Assembly (NCBI RefSeq): GCF_014641945.1
Contig: NZ_BMIJ01000001.1
Span: 1-64,000, forward strand
DNA from: Marinobacterium zhoushanense
GTDB taxonomy: Bacteria > Pseudomonadota > Gammaproteobacteria > Pseudomonadales > Balneatricaceae
DNA: 64,000 nucleotides
Direction of reading: 5' to 3'
The notes beneath the pieces are model-generated. The model saw only the letters and a list, made by a program, of their open reading frames with translations. It was not told the origin of the DNA and ran no database searches. Shown here piece by piece: positions 55,847-64,000 of the stretch. A program made the translations under genes and the position numbers. How positions within the stretch are numbered: the stretch's first letter is position 1; each line of letters begins with the position of its first letter.

Positions 55847-56605
55847 TTAGTAGATGGAGAACGGGAAGTACTTGGCGTTGATCTCGGCATAGGTACCGTT
55901 GTCGACGATAGCCTTGATCGCAGCGCTGAACTTATCCTTCAACGGATCGCCCTTACGTACTGCGATCGCGATCTTGTCGTCGATATCGATATCCTCACCC
56001 TTGAATTCGAAGCCGCTGCCATCCGCGCTCTGCAGCCAGTCGTAAGCCGGGAACTTGTCCGACAGCAGCGCATCCAGGCGACCAGCAGTCAGATCCAGGT
56101 AAGCATTATCCTGGGTATCGTACAGTTTCACATTGACCACGTCGGCCAGGTTATCCTCCAGGTACTGCCCGGCCACTGTGGCGCGCTGGGCACCGACGGT
56201 GAGACCTTTCAACCCCTCGCTGGAGGTATCCAGCGTCTTACCCTGGGGCGCAACGAACGCCAGCACGTTGGAGTAGTAGGGCTCGGTGAAATCCACCACG
56301 CGCAGGCGCTCTTCGGTGATCGACATGGAGGCGACGATCGCATCGTACTTCCGCCCCATCAGGCCGGGGATGATACCGTCCCAGTCCTGGGTGACAATCT
56401 CGCACTCCGCCTTCATCTCGGCGCACAGAGCCTTGGCAATATCCACATCGAAGCCAACGGCCTCACCCTGCTCATTGGTCATGTTGAACGGGGCGTAGGC
56501 GCCCTCCGTCGCAATGCGAATCTTGTCAGCGGCGCTGGCCACGGAGGAACCCAAAGCGGTTAGGGTCACCAAAGACAGCGCTGTAATCACTTTGCTTAAC
56601 TTCAT
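55847..56605 (-). CDS. Basic amino acid ABC transporter substrate-binding protein (ArgT/AotJ-like)
   Basis: 252 aa with signal peptide (cleavage near SVASA-ADKIR). Mature fold: IRIATEGAYAPFNMTNEQGEAVGFDVDIAKALCAEMKAECEIV, IIPGLMGRKYDAIVASMSITEERLRVVDFTEPYYSN, and YDTQDNAYLDLTAGRLDALLSD. The Asp in SDKFPAYD, the Arg in TEERLR and the aromatic residues of the pocket are as in lysine/arginine/ornithine binding proteins; exact specificity is not certain. Confidence 0.92.
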   Translation of the reverse strand: MKLSKVITALSLVTLTALGSSVASAADKIRIATEGAYAPFNMTNEQGEAVGFDVDIAKALCAEMKAECEIVTQDWDGIIPGLMGRKYDAIVASMSITEERLRVVDFTEPYYSNVLAFVAPQGKTLDTSSEGLKGLTVGAQRATVAGQYLEDNLADVVNVKLYDTQDNAYLDLTAGRLDALLSDKFPAYDWLQSADGSGFEFKGEDIDIDDKIAIAVRKGDPLKDKFSAAIKAIVDNGTYAEINAKYFPFSIY

Positions 56606-56666
56606 AGTATTTTCACCGATTGTCGTTTTGGTTGGACGTGATAGTTAATCCGGTCAACCCGGTCCG

Positions 56667-57440
56667 TTAGCCGTGGCTGGCCATAAAATCTCTTACCCGC
56701 TGGGATTTTGGGTGATCGAACACCTGTTCCGGTGTGCCCGACTCCTCGATCTGCCCCTGATGGAGGAACACCACCTGGTTGGATACCTCGCGCGCGAACC
56801 TCATCTCGTGCGTCACGATCAACATCGTACGCCCCTCGTCGGCGAGAGAGCGCATCACGGCCAACACCTCGTTGACCAGTTCTGGATCGAGTGCAGAGGT
56901 CGGCTCATCGAACAGCAGTACTTGCGGGTCCATTGCCAGCGCCCTGGCGATGGCGATACGCTGCTGCTGTCCTCCAGACAGATTCGCCGGATAGGCATTG
57001 CGTTTATCGAGCAGGCCAACACGCTCAAGCAGCTTTTCGGCACGGGCGATCGCTTCATCCTTGGATTGCTTTAACACCTGTGTCGGTGCCTCGATGATAT
57101 TTTCGAGAATCGACTTGTGTGGCCAAAGATTGAAGTTCTGAAACACGAAGCCGATCTGGGAGCGCATCCGCTCCAATTGACGCGCGGTTTTGGCCTGCAG
57201 GTCACCATCCTTTCCGGGAGCCAGTTCCAACTCTTCTCCCGATACGATGATGCGTCCCTTGCTTGGCTTCTCCAGCAGATTGATGCACCGAAGCAGGGTA
57301 CTTTTACCGGAGCCGCTGGAACCCAGGATAGAGATCACCTCTCCATCGCTCGCGCTCAGCGAGACTCCCTTTAGCACTTCCAGAGAGCCATACGACTTAT
57401 AGATATCGATCAGTTCGAGAGCAGTTCTTTTTTCGGTCAT
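56667..57440 (-). CDS. Amino acid ABC transporter ATP-binding protein (ArtP/HisP/AotP-like)
   Basis: 257 aa from ATG 57440, matching HisP length; earlier in-frame ATGs (57479, 57518) add unrelated residues. Walker [23 protein letters not shown]-loop [11 protein letters not shown], signature [17 protein letters not shown], Walker [15 protein letters not shown] and the H-loop His in VTHEM. First gene of the four-gene importer operon (order P-J-Q-M). Confidence 0.96.
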   Translation of the reverse strand: MTEKRTALELIDIYKSYGSLEVLKGVSLSASDGEVISILGSSGSGKSTLLRCINLLEKPSKGRIIVSGEELELAPGKDGDLQAKTARQLERMRSQIGFVFQNFNLWPHKSILENIIEAPTQVLKQSKDEAIARAEKLLERVGLLDKRNAYPANLSGGQQQRIAIARALAMDPQVLLFDEPTSALDPELVNEVLAVMRSLADEGRTMLIVTHEMRFAREVSNQVVFLHQGQIEESGTPEQVFDHPKSQRVRDFMASHG

Positions 57441-57663
57441 GGGCTCTTTTTCTGCAGACTTCGTACCATTTTTGACCATATGATCAGTTAATCTTGCGAT
57501 TCTGCCACTCTCACGCAATCAGGTCATCCTTTTATTGCAATTCAGCGACACCCGAATCGAGTTGTGATCGACCCAAGGATAGAGACCCGCCTGGTCAATG
57601 TTTTACAAATAGTCACGCAGGCTCCAAATAGCAACACTGTCAAAAACTATTGGTCGCTTTTTC

Positions 57664-57689
57664 AAAAAAAAAGGCCGGCATTGCCGGCC
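57664..57689 (-). terminator. Rho-independent terminator of the LysE-family gene
   Basis: Minus strand: GGCCGGCA-A-TGCCGGCC (57673-57689) followed by nine T (57664-57672), about 40 bases after the stop of the exporter gene. Confidence 0.95.
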
Positions 57690-57729
57690 CTCGAATCTGG
57701 GAAAACGACAGCACCCGATCAAAGTGCCA

Positions 57730-58347
57730 TCAAAGCAGTATCATCAGTACGCAGGCGGCGGTCATGCTGCCCATGCCGATATTGAACCAACGCCAATGCT
57801 GCGGTGTTCTCAATCGGCGCCCGATCGCCACCCCAAAACCGGCCCAAAGCGCAATCGAGGGCAGGTTGGTTATTCCCATCAACAGAATAAGCACCACGAC
57901 AGAGCTGACAAAGGCATCTCCGGTCAATGAGAAGGATGCAATGCCCGAGATGGTCATCACCCAGGCTTTAGGGTTGGCAAACTGAAACGCCGCCGCCTGC
58001 CAGAAGGTCAGCGGCTGGCGTACCGCTTCGACATCCGCCTTATTGGGTGCCGGGGCACTGGCAATTTTCCAAGCCAACCAGATCAGATAGAGACTGCCGA
58101 TCAACTTCAGCGACGTTTGCAACACCGGCCATTGCTGGAACAGAGCGCCGAGTCCCAGCGCCACGCCACTCATCAGCGCCATGCACCCAACGGTGATGCC
58201 CATCATGTGCGGTAGTGTACGACGAAAGCCATGGTTAGCGCCGGAGGCGGTTAGCATCATGTTATTGGGGCCAGGCGTCGCTGACATACTGAAGGCGAAT
58301 GCCATGAACGGTCCAACCAGCGCCAGAAGTTCAGTGGTCGTAATCAT
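57730..58347 (-). CDS. LysE/RhtB-family amino acid exporter
   Basis: 205 aa from ATG 58347, preceded by GAGGAGG five bases upstream; the frame continues to 58431 without support. Six membrane helices; family signatures FMAFAFSMSATPGPNNMMLTASGANHGFRRTLPHMMG near the N-terminus and AAFQFANPKAWVMTISG in the middle. It exports a small amino acid or homoserine lactone-like compound; which one is not clear. Divergent from a MocR regulator that probably controls it; its own terminator follows. Confidence 0.93.
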   Translation of the reverse strand: MITTTELLALVGPFMAFAFSMSATPGPNNMMLTASGANHGFRRTLPHMMGITVGCMALMSGVALGLGALFQQWPVLQTSLKLIGSLYLIWLAWKIASAPAPNKADVEAVRQPLTFWQAAAFQFANPKAWVMTISGIASFSLTGDAFVSSVVVLILLMGITNLPSIALWAGFGVAIGRRLRTPQHWRWFNIGMGSMTAACVLMILL

Positions 58348-58512
58348 GATGACCTCCTCAACTCCGCGCTCGCGGCGTGAATATCGCGGTTGATCCCTCG
58401 GCGCATCGCTACCGGTCGCACACCCACCCATCGCTTCGCCACGACGGAGTTCTGGTGGTCAGCAGTCACAGGAGTACGAAGAGTAGACATATGCACCTCC
58501 ATGCATTCAGTC

Positions 58513-58532
58513 AAATTGTATGGATACAATTT
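58513..58532. promoter_or_regulatory. Inverted repeat in the LysE-MocR divergent region (site A)
   Basis: Perfect nine-base arms AAATTGTAT and ATACAATTT around GG. Its core ATTGTAT/ATACAAT is typical of sites bound by MocR-type regulators. It lies about 165 bp upstream of the exporter start. Confidence 0.65.
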
Positions 58533-58628
58533 ATAGAAAAACGGTTAATATTCGCCTATAAAAGGCGCACAATTAACTGTAGATGCGGATTGTTTGGGTA
58601 TCAATTGTAACTTTGCACCCCACACAAT

Positions 58629-58649
58629 CAATTGTCATCCTGACAATTG
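58629..58649. promoter_or_regulatory. Inverted repeat in the LysE-MocR divergent region (site B)
   Basis: Perfect nine-base arms CAATTGTCA and TGACAATTG around TCC. It shares ATTGT/ACAAT half-sites with site A; a single TCAATTGTAA word lies between them near 58600. Together they make an array of CAATTGT-like boxes. Confidence 0.6.
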
Positions 58650-58714
58650 TCCTCAGTGTACGAGTCAGTACCAGGGAATGTCTGACAAGACTCCGCAAAC
58701 CGGGAGAACAGCAG

Positions 58715-60136
58715 GTGAGCATTCAAGACAAAGCCCGTCAGCGCTGCAGCTGGCTACCCTCGGCCGAGGTACCGGAAGGCCCGCGGTACAAAACTCTGGC
58801 CAACCAGATCGCCACCGCCATTGCCACTGGCGAGCTGAAACCGGGCGAGCGCCTACCGCCGCAACGCCTACTGGCCGATGCACTGCAGGTAACGGTGGGA
58901 ACGATCACCCGTGCCTATCGTGAAGCTGAGCGGCGGGGACTGGTGGAGGCGCGAGTCGGCAGCGGCACACGTGTTCGAGGTATGCAGGCCGATACGCCGG
59001 ACTTCCATCATCTGTCGCGTGCCACAACCGACAGCATCGATCTGTCGTTGAGCGTGCCGATACCCAATCCACTGCGTGCCCAGCAGCTCTCGGCAGTACT
59101 CTCCCGAGTCAGCGAGCAGGCCTCTGAGCTGGGTAGCGCGTTGGATTACCAATCCGAACAGGGCAGCCAGCGCCAACGGGAACAGCTCGCTGCCTGGCTA
59201 ACCGAGCAGGGGCTGGCGACCGATGCCAAGGATCTGATCCTGACCATCGGCGGACAGCATGCCGACTACCTGACGCTACAATCGCTGATCAGACCGGGAG
59301 AGGCGGTAGCGTCCGATGCCCTGACCTATCCCGGCATGATCGCGGCAGCGCGGCAACTCGGACTCAAGCACCTGCCGGTATCGATGGATCGCGAGGGGAT
59401 GCGCCCCGACGCTCTGGAACGACTCTGCCAACGCCAGCGCATCCGGCTGTTGTACCTGATGCCGGAACACAACAATCCCACCGCGGCCCACATGACTCAG
59501 CATCGCCGTGAAGAGATCGTGCGCATCGCGCGCAAGTACGATCTGCTGTTGTTGGAAGATGGCGTGCAATTCGTTCGCTCCGAGCTGCGAGGCACCCCCT
59601 TCTATCAACTGGCGCCGGAACGATCGCTGTATATTTTCAGTGTGTCCAAAATACTCTCGGGAGGGCTGCGTTTTGGCTGCCTGCGCGCACCCGGCAACCT
59701 GATCCCCCAGCTCTGCGCCGGATTGCGTGCGCAGTGCTGGGCCAGCCCGGGACTGATGGGGTCGGTGGCCTGCGAATGGCTAGGTTCGGCGGATTCGAGC
59801 CTACTGATCGACTGGCAGTGGCAGGAACTGAATGCCCGTCACGCACTGCTCGAAAAGACCTTCTCCGGCTACGACTTCCTCGGTCACCCCTGCGGCTTCC
59901 ACGCCTGGCTGCACCTGCCGGAACCCTGGCGCACCAGCGACTTCATAGACCAGGCGGCACAGCGCGGCGTCACCCTGATCAGCCCGGAACCGTTCTGTGT
60001 CGGTAGCCAGCCGGCCCCCCAGGCGATCCGCATCTGCCTGACACCACCGGCCCACCGTGAAGCCCTGGAGATAGGGCTCAACCGCCTGGCCGAACTGCTG
60101 GCCGAAGGGCCACGTCTGACCGCACCGCTGGTCTAG
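58715..60136 (+). CDS. MocR-type regulator (GntR helix fused to aminotransferase domain)
   Basis: 473 aa from GTG 58715 with GGGAG upstream; the frame opens at 58583 but its first 44 codons have no family match. N-terminal winged helix (GELKPGERLPPQRLLADALQVTVGTITRAYREAERRGLVEARVGSG) followed by a fold-type I aminotransferase domain (about 85-470): ILTIGGQHADYLTLQSLIRPGEAV, the acidic residue in LLLEDGVQFV, PLP-Lys in FSVSKILSGGLRFG, and a C-terminal Arg in AIRICLT. It senses an amino acid or PLP. Divergent from the LysE exporter, which it likely induces. Confidence 0.92.
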   Translation: MSIQDKARQRCSWLPSAEVPEGPRYKTLANQIATAIATGELKPGERLPPQRLLADALQVTVGTITRAYREAERRGLVEARVGSGTRVRGMQADTPDFHHLSRATTDSIDLSLSVPIPNPLRAQQLSAVLSRVSEQASELGSALDYQSEQGSQRQREQLAAWLTEQGLATDAKDLILTIGGQHADYLTLQSLIRPGEAVASDALTYPGMIAAARQLGLKHLPVSMDREGMRPDALERLCQRQRIRLLYLMPEHNNPTAAHMTQHRREEIVRIARKYDLLLLEDGVQFVRSELRGTPFYQLAPERSLYIFSVSKILSGGLRFGCLRAPGNLIPQLCAGLRAQCWASPGLMGSVACEWLGSADSSLLIDWQWQELNARHALLEKTFSGYDFLGHPCGFHAWLHLPEPWRTSDFIDQAAQRGVTLISPEPFCVGSQPAPQAIRICLTPPAHREALEIGLNRLAELLAEGPRLTAPLV

Positions 60137-60160
60137 ACAGCGGACTGTAGAATTTGGATT

Positions 60161-60697
60161 CTAGAAACTGGAGCCAGGCTGGCTAAGAAACTCGACCTCT
60201 TCCGCGGTCGAATCACGACCGAGGATGGCGTTACGATGGGGATAGCGCCCAAAACGATCGATGACCGCCTTGTGCTTCAGCTCGTAGTTATAGGAATCGT
60301 CAGATCCGGCTGAACGAAACAGCTGTTCGGCCAAGGCATGGATAGCGGCGGACTCGGAGTGCATATACGGCATATACAGAAAGCGGCGCTTGGGTTTTGA
60401 CAGTGCCATATCGGCTCCAACCGATACCGCTTCCTGGGCCAGCACCAACGCCATGCCGTCCTGCGCGAAGGCCGCAGGCTTGTCTCGATGGATGTTGCGT
60501 GAGAACTGGTCCAGCAGGATGATCTCGGCCAGCCGGCCGTCGGCTAATCTGCGCCAGGCAAAAAGCTCTCCCTGGCACGCTTGTCGATGCAGATCGCCGA
60601 AGCGCTGCTCGACCAGACGATCGAATGTTTCATCCTTTTTCCACCAACTGGCGGGCTCTATCTCGTCGAACCAAAACGCCAAAACCTCTGAATACAT
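60161..60697 (-). CDS. DUF924 family protein
   Basis: 178 aa from ATG 60697 (AGGGA upstream). The family pattern is clear: VLAFWFDEIEPASWWKKDETFD, EIILLDQFSRNIHRDKPAAFAQD, RRFLYMPYMHSESAAIHALAEQLF and FGRYPHRNAILGRDSTAEEVEFL. All-helical, cytoplasmic, TPR-like fold; no known reaction. Located between MocR (convergent) and cfa on the same strand. Confidence 0.9.
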   Translation of the reverse strand: MYSEVLAFWFDEIEPASWWKKDETFDRLVEQRFGDLHRQACQGELFAWRRLADGRLAEIILLDQFSRNIHRDKPAAFAQDGMALVLAQEAVSVGADMALSKPKRRFLYMPYMHSESAAIHALAEQLFRSAGSDDSYNYELKHKAVIDRFGRYPHRNAILGRDSTAEEVEFLSQPGSSF

Positions 60698-60755
60698 TAT
60701 GCTTCCCTGTTCGCAGCCTTTTCTCACTTCAGGCTATGCAAAAACACTCCCTGTT

Positions 60756-61925
60756 TCAACGTACCGAGCGGTATACCCGTTGACTGCCCAGCGGGGACAG
60801 CACCAGTTGCCACAGCTGTCCGCGCTTGGCTCGGAAGAACCCGGCACAGCTCATCAGATAGTAGCGCCACATGCGGTAGAAGCGCTCGTCGTAACGCTCT
60901 GACAGTTGCGGCCAGGCTCCCTGGAAATTGTTCCACCAGGCCATCAACGTTTTGTCATAGTCGGTACCGAAGCTGTGCAGATCTTCTACATGGAACTGCT
61001 GCTCGCAGGTGCCGATCATATGCTTTAGCGTCGGTAACTCGCCGTTGGGGAAGATATAGCGGTCAATCCAGGGGTCAACACCGCAACGCTCATTGTCCGT
61101 GCCGATGGTGTGCAGCAGAAACAGGCCATCCGGTTTTACGCAGCCGGCAAGCTTGGAAAAGTAGTCGGCATAGTTTTTACGCCCGACATGTTCGAACATG
61201 CCCACCGACACCACCCGGTCGTATTGACCCTGAACATCCCGATAATCGACCAGATCGATCTCCACCGGCAGACCCTCACAGCGTTGTCGAGCCATTCTCG
61301 CCTGCTCTTTTGAGATCGTAATTCCGCGAATCTCGACACTATAATGTTCGGCCATGTAGCCTGCCAGGCTACCCCAACCGCAACCGACCTCGAGTACCTT
61401 CATGCCCGGCTCCAGCTGCAGTTTTCGACAGATGAGGTCCAGCTTCGCTACCTGGGCAGCGTCAAGATCCTCTGCCTCGCGCCAATAGCCGCAGCTGTAA
61501 CACCAGTGAGGATCAAGCATCGCCGCGTAAAGGTCGTTGCCAATATCGTAATGCTGCTCGCCAACCTGAAACGCCCGGCTTGAGGTCTGCAAGTTCATGA
61601 TCCGCGCACGCAGGTAATACAGGGCAAAGAATAATTTCGCTCTGCCCAGAGGCTTCTCATCCAGGCGCTCGCTCATCACCCGCGCCATCAGGCCGGAAAG
61701 ATCATGGCACTCCCACAGACGATCCATATATGCCTCACCGAAGCCCAGAGTGCCCCGCGTCAGTACCTCGGAGTAGAGTCGGTCGTCGATTACCTGGATA
61801 TCCCAAGGCCGGTCACCGTTAATCCGTACATCCGCCATTGCCAACAGGTCGACAATGGCTTTGGGTGGTGCTGTCCTTGCTGTATCGAACTCCTCTGAGA
61901 GTCCTAACCGGCTGTCTTTCTGCAT
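60756..61925 (-). CDS. cfa: Cyclopropane-fatty-acyl-phospholipid synthase
   Basis: 389 aa, as in E. coli Cfa. N-terminal lipid-binding part, then the SAM methyltransferase core: QHYDIGNDLYAAMLDPHWCYSCGYW, VLEVGCGWGSLAGYMAEHY (SAM motif I), GITISKEQARMA, VSVGMFEHVGRKNYADYF, and the C-terminal YDKTLMAWWNNF with RMWRYYLMSCAGFFRA. It converts membrane cis-unsaturated acyl chains to cyclopropane forms, usually in stationary phase or stress. Start at 61925. Confidence 0.96.
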   Translation of the reverse strand: MQKDSRLGLSEEFDTARTAPPKAIVDLLAMADVRINGDRPWDIQVIDDRLYSEVLTRGTLGFGEAYMDRLWECHDLSGLMARVMSERLDEKPLGRAKLFFALYYLRARIMNLQTSSRAFQVGEQHYDIGNDLYAAMLDPHWCYSCGYWREAEDLDAAQVAKLDLICRKLQLEPGMKVLEVGCGWGSLAGYMAEHYSVEIRGITISKEQARMARQRCEGLPVEIDLVDYRDVQGQYDRVVSVGMFEHVGRKNYADYFSKLAGCVKPDGLFLLHTIGTDNERCGVDPWIDRYIFPNGELPTLKHMIGTCEQQFHVEDLHSFGTDYDKTLMAWWNNFQGAWPQLSERYDERFYRMWRYYLMSCAGFFRAKRGQLWQLVLSPLGSQRVYRSVR

Positions 61926-62119
61926 TCCGCCCCCTCTCTCTGGTCATTATTTATCCATTAAGCCTAGGCAGAGACGGCAGGAAAGCTAAATAGCGATTGT
62001 TTATGGAATCCATTGATACTGCTAATTTCTGCTTATTGCACCGCAGCATGTGACAGCATCATCAACTCCGGCTAAGGTAGCTAGCCACAGGTTATATTTC
62101 ACGCCATCAGGAAAGACCC

Positions 62120-62422
62120 ATGTACCTAGCCATGAACCGTTTTCGTATCGCACCGGGCAAAGAGCAGGATTTCATCGAGATCTGGAAAAGCCGGGAAAGC
62201 CATCTGGATGAGGTCCCCGGTTTCCAAAGCTTCAACTTGCTGCAGGGACCGACAACCGAGGAGTACACCCTGTTCGCCTCCCACAGTGTCTGGGAATCGG
62301 AAGAGGCGTTTATCAACTGGACCAAGTCGGAAGCCTTTCGCAAGGCGCACGCCAATGCGCGCCCGGCCAAGGATATCTACCTCGGCCCGCCGCAGCTGGA
62401 GTGTTTTAACAGCGTGATCTAA
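62120..62422 (+). CDS. IsdG-like antibiotic-biosynthesis-monooxygenase family protein
   Basis: 100 aa ferredoxin-like ABM fold. Positions of three residues fit the haem-degrading IsdG/IsdI triad: Asn6 (MNRFRI), Trp67 (INWTKS) and His77 (RKAHAN); Staphylococcus IsdG uses Asn7, Trp67 and His77. So it may cleave haem to release iron, though many ABM proteins of unknown role have similar size. Single gene, ten bases before the convergent AcoR-type gene's stop. Confidence 0.8.
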   Translation: MYLAMNRFRIAPGKEQDFIEIWKSRESHLDEVPGFQSFNLLQGPTTEEYTLFASHSVWESEEAFINWTKSEAFRKAHANARPAKDIYLGPPQLECFNSVI

Positions 62423-62431
62423 GTCACGATT

Positions 62432-64000
62432 TCAACCGAGGTCATATTTATTGATCTTGCGGTGCAGCGTAGAACGGCTGATACCGAGTCGTTTGGCGGC
62501 GCGGGATACCACCCAGCGATTCGCCTCCAGCGCTTGTATCAGCTCACTACGTTCTCGCTCCTCAGCGGAGGAAAGCTGCGGTCTCGACAGCGACACCATC
62601 CGCTCAGGCGGATATTCGGACGAGTCAACCAGCGGCGAGGCCAATAGTGCCGCCGGGGCGGCAAACACCTCCTCCGGTAGGTCCTCTGGTGCCACACTGT
62701 CACCGTCACACATGCACAGCGCAAACTGCAGCACATTCTTTAACTGACGGATATTGCCCGGCCATGGGTACGAGCCGAGGATCTGCTGCACGTCGGGCGA
62801 GAGTCTGACTGGCGACTCGCTAAGCTCCTGCAGGATCTTTTCGATCAATTCACTTCGGTCCGCCCGCTCTCTGAGCGCCGGCAGCTCGACCCGTACGCCG
62901 CTGATACGGTAGTAGAGGTCCTCTCGGAAACCGCCTTGAGCAATCAATTGCTTCAAGTCGCGGTGGGTCGCGGTAATCACATGCAGGTCGATGGGGACCG
63001 GTTTGATCTCGCCCAGCGGGGTAATCTCGCCCTCGGCCAACACGCGCAGTAATCGCGCCTGCAGCACCAGTGGCATATCGCCGATCTCATCGAGAAATAG
63101 AGTACCGCCGTTACTGGCCTGGATCTTACCGACCTTGCCCCCTTTCAAAGCGCCGGTAAAGGTACCGGCACCGTAGCCAAACAGTTCACTTTCGATCAGG
63201 GATTCTGGAATCGCGGCACAGTTCAGGGTGACAAAGGGCTTATCTTTACGCTGGCTGGACTGATGAATTGCACGTGCCCACACCTCTTTACCTGTGCCGG
63301 TCTCTCCCTGCAGCAGGATGTTGATACCGCGGTTGATCACCCGCTGGCAGATCTCGGCATTGCGCGCCAATCGAGGATCATTACCGGACAGCGTTGTAAG
63401 AGGTGAATCGGACCTCCCCTGAAGCGGCTTATCGCTTACCGTCAGCCTGACCGTCGGCGTCATCGCAGCCGGTGTCACGGAATCGGAATAGGTCAACCAG
63501 ACCTCACGCGCTAACGGCAGGTTATCGGTCAATCGAAGAGGTGCTCGCAGTAGATCCTCAAGCGCCACACCGAACATATCCGGCAATGCCAGCCCAATCA
63601 TTTGGGCTCGCTCCCGTGCCCCGAGCTGCATCAACGCGGCCGAGGTGATGCCGATGATGACGCCACGGTCGTTGGTCGCGATCAACGCACTACTGTGGGC
63701 AGGGTCGCACTCTCGCGCCCAGACAAGAGTCAGCAGATGTGCCGAGCGGAAGGTGTAGCGGAACATGGCCGCTTCTATCTGGTCGGCACTGTCGCACACC
63801 AGGTTCTGCGCCAAGGCCTGTAGCTGCCTTTCACCCTGGGCGTAGGTCGAAATATCCAGCGCGCCGATCATCTCGCCATGAGGAGAAATGATTGGTGCCG
63901 TAGAGCAGCTGAAGCGCCTCAACTCGCGACCAAAATGCTCCTCGGCATATACCGTCAGCGCTTCCCGAGTCGCCAGGCAGGTACCCAAACCGTTGGTACC
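62432..64000 (-). CDS. AcoR-type sigma-54-dependent activator, N-terminus missing at window edge
   Basis: At least 522 codons; the frame is open through base 64000, where it reads GTNGLGTCLATREAL, the conserved region inside the N-terminal GAF domain of AcoR-like proteins, so about 100-120 residues are missing. GAF (to about 95), PAS-like (about 105-190), AAA+ with Walker A LQGETGTGKEVWARAIH and Walker B GGTLFLDEIGD, then Fis-type HTH (VVSRAAKRLGISRSTLHRKINKYDLG). The sigma-54 contact loop reads GTFTGA, not GAFTGA. Such regulators turn on acetoin or alcohol catabolic genes; the target is presumably beyond the window. Confidence 0.92.
   Translation of the reverse strand, partial: GTNGLGTCLATREALTVYAEEHFGRELRRFSCSTAPIISPHGEMIGALDISTYAQGERQLQALAQNLVCDSADQIEAAMFRYTFRSAHLLTLVWARECDPAHSSALIATNDRGVIIGITSAALMQLGARERAQMIGLALPDMFGVALEDLLRAPLRLTDNLPLAREVWLTYSDSVTPAAMTPTVRLTVSDKPLQGRSDSPLTTLSGNDPRLARNAEICQRVINRGINILLQGETGTGKEVWARAIHQSSQRKDKPFVTLNCAAIPESLIESELFGYGAGTFTGALKGGKVGKIQASNGGTLFLDEIGDMPLVLQARLLRVLAEGEITPLGEIKPVPIDLHVITATHRDLKQLIAQGGFREDLYYRISGVRVELPALRERADRSELIEKILQELSESPVRLSPDVQQILGSYPWPGNIRQLKNVLQFALCMCDGDSVAPEDLPEEVFAAPAALLASPLVDSSEYPPERMVSLSRPQLSSAEERERSELIQALEANRWVVSRAAKRLGISRSTLHRKINKYDLG

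Overview
The window looks like part of a gammaproteobacterial chromosome. A marine Oceanospirillales-type (Marinobacterium-like) organism is my inference, from the monomeric NADP isocitrate dehydrogenase, the paired TRAP and TTT transporters, the H2-uptake maturation genes and the general protein style; there is no rRNA gene here to fix it. I recognise no tRNA, rRNA, CRISPR array or intact transposon.

Layout. 1-4577 (minus): beta-oxidation block, with a FadB-like multifunctional protein, a long acyl-CoA dehydrogenase and the start of etfB (cut by the window edge), opposite a divergent AraC regulator. 5955-8319 (plus): FecR-domain protein, OmpA-type lipoprotein and TolC-type outer membrane channel, closed by a perfect 21-bp inverted-repeat terminator. 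8395-10946 (minus): a GST, a YebC/YeeN protein and an AEC permease. 11098-33023: a large sugar-acid catabolic region. It holds uronate dehydrogenase, a DctPQM TRAP importer, galactarolactone cycloisomerase and isomerase, two FCD-type GntR regulators, alpha-ketoglutaric semialdehyde dehydrogenase, glucarate dehydratase, KdgD, galactarate dehydratase, a TctCBA importer and a LacI regulator. An AT-rich stretch (about 19.0-20.6 kb) with one secreted protein of unknown function, and a 142-bp inverted-repeat element, interrupt it. 34490-46126 (minus): a long overlapping [NiFe]-hydrogenase maturation operon, hupDFGHIJK-hypAB-hoxA/hupR-hypFCDE, with a divergent sensor-kinase-like gene. 47818-54205: hemerythrin, monomeric IDH, cytochrome c, two split-barrel flavin/PNPOx-like proteins (one fused to GAF) and a second hemerythrin-like protein. 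54367-57440: arginine/ornithine-type ABC importer. 57730-60136: LysE exporter with divergent MocR regulator. 60161-64000: DUF924 protein, cyclopropane fatty acid synthase, IsdG-like monooxygenase and an AcoR-type sigma-54 activator (cut by the edge).

How the sugar-acid genes fit together. Uronates enter by the TRAP system and are oxidised by Udh to an aldarolactone. Gli isomerises the lactone and Gci opens it to a keto-deoxy-hexarate. Glucarate and galactarate enter by TctCBA and reach ketodeoxyaldarate by GudD and GarD. KdgD and the semialdehyde dehydrogenase then give alpha-ketoglutarate, which joins the TCA cycle. A shared element, (T)TGTATGATGTAT in the direction of transcription, lies before at least six of these transcription units, and a pair of identical 16-bp palindromes lies between the LacI gene and tctC. 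I read these as the operators of the GntR and LacI regulators.

Most unusual points: (1) the sensor kinase next to the hydrogenase operon has lost its phospho-acceptor His (Asn instead) and its N- and G-box residues, while its likely partner HoxA/HupR keeps a normal receiver; (2) the hup/hyp maturation operon starts from a good sigma-54 promoter directly at hupD and has no hydrogenase structural genes in view; (3) the extended putative uronate regulon; (4) a PNPOx-GAF-winged-helix-like fusion between cytochrome c and hemerythrin-type genes.
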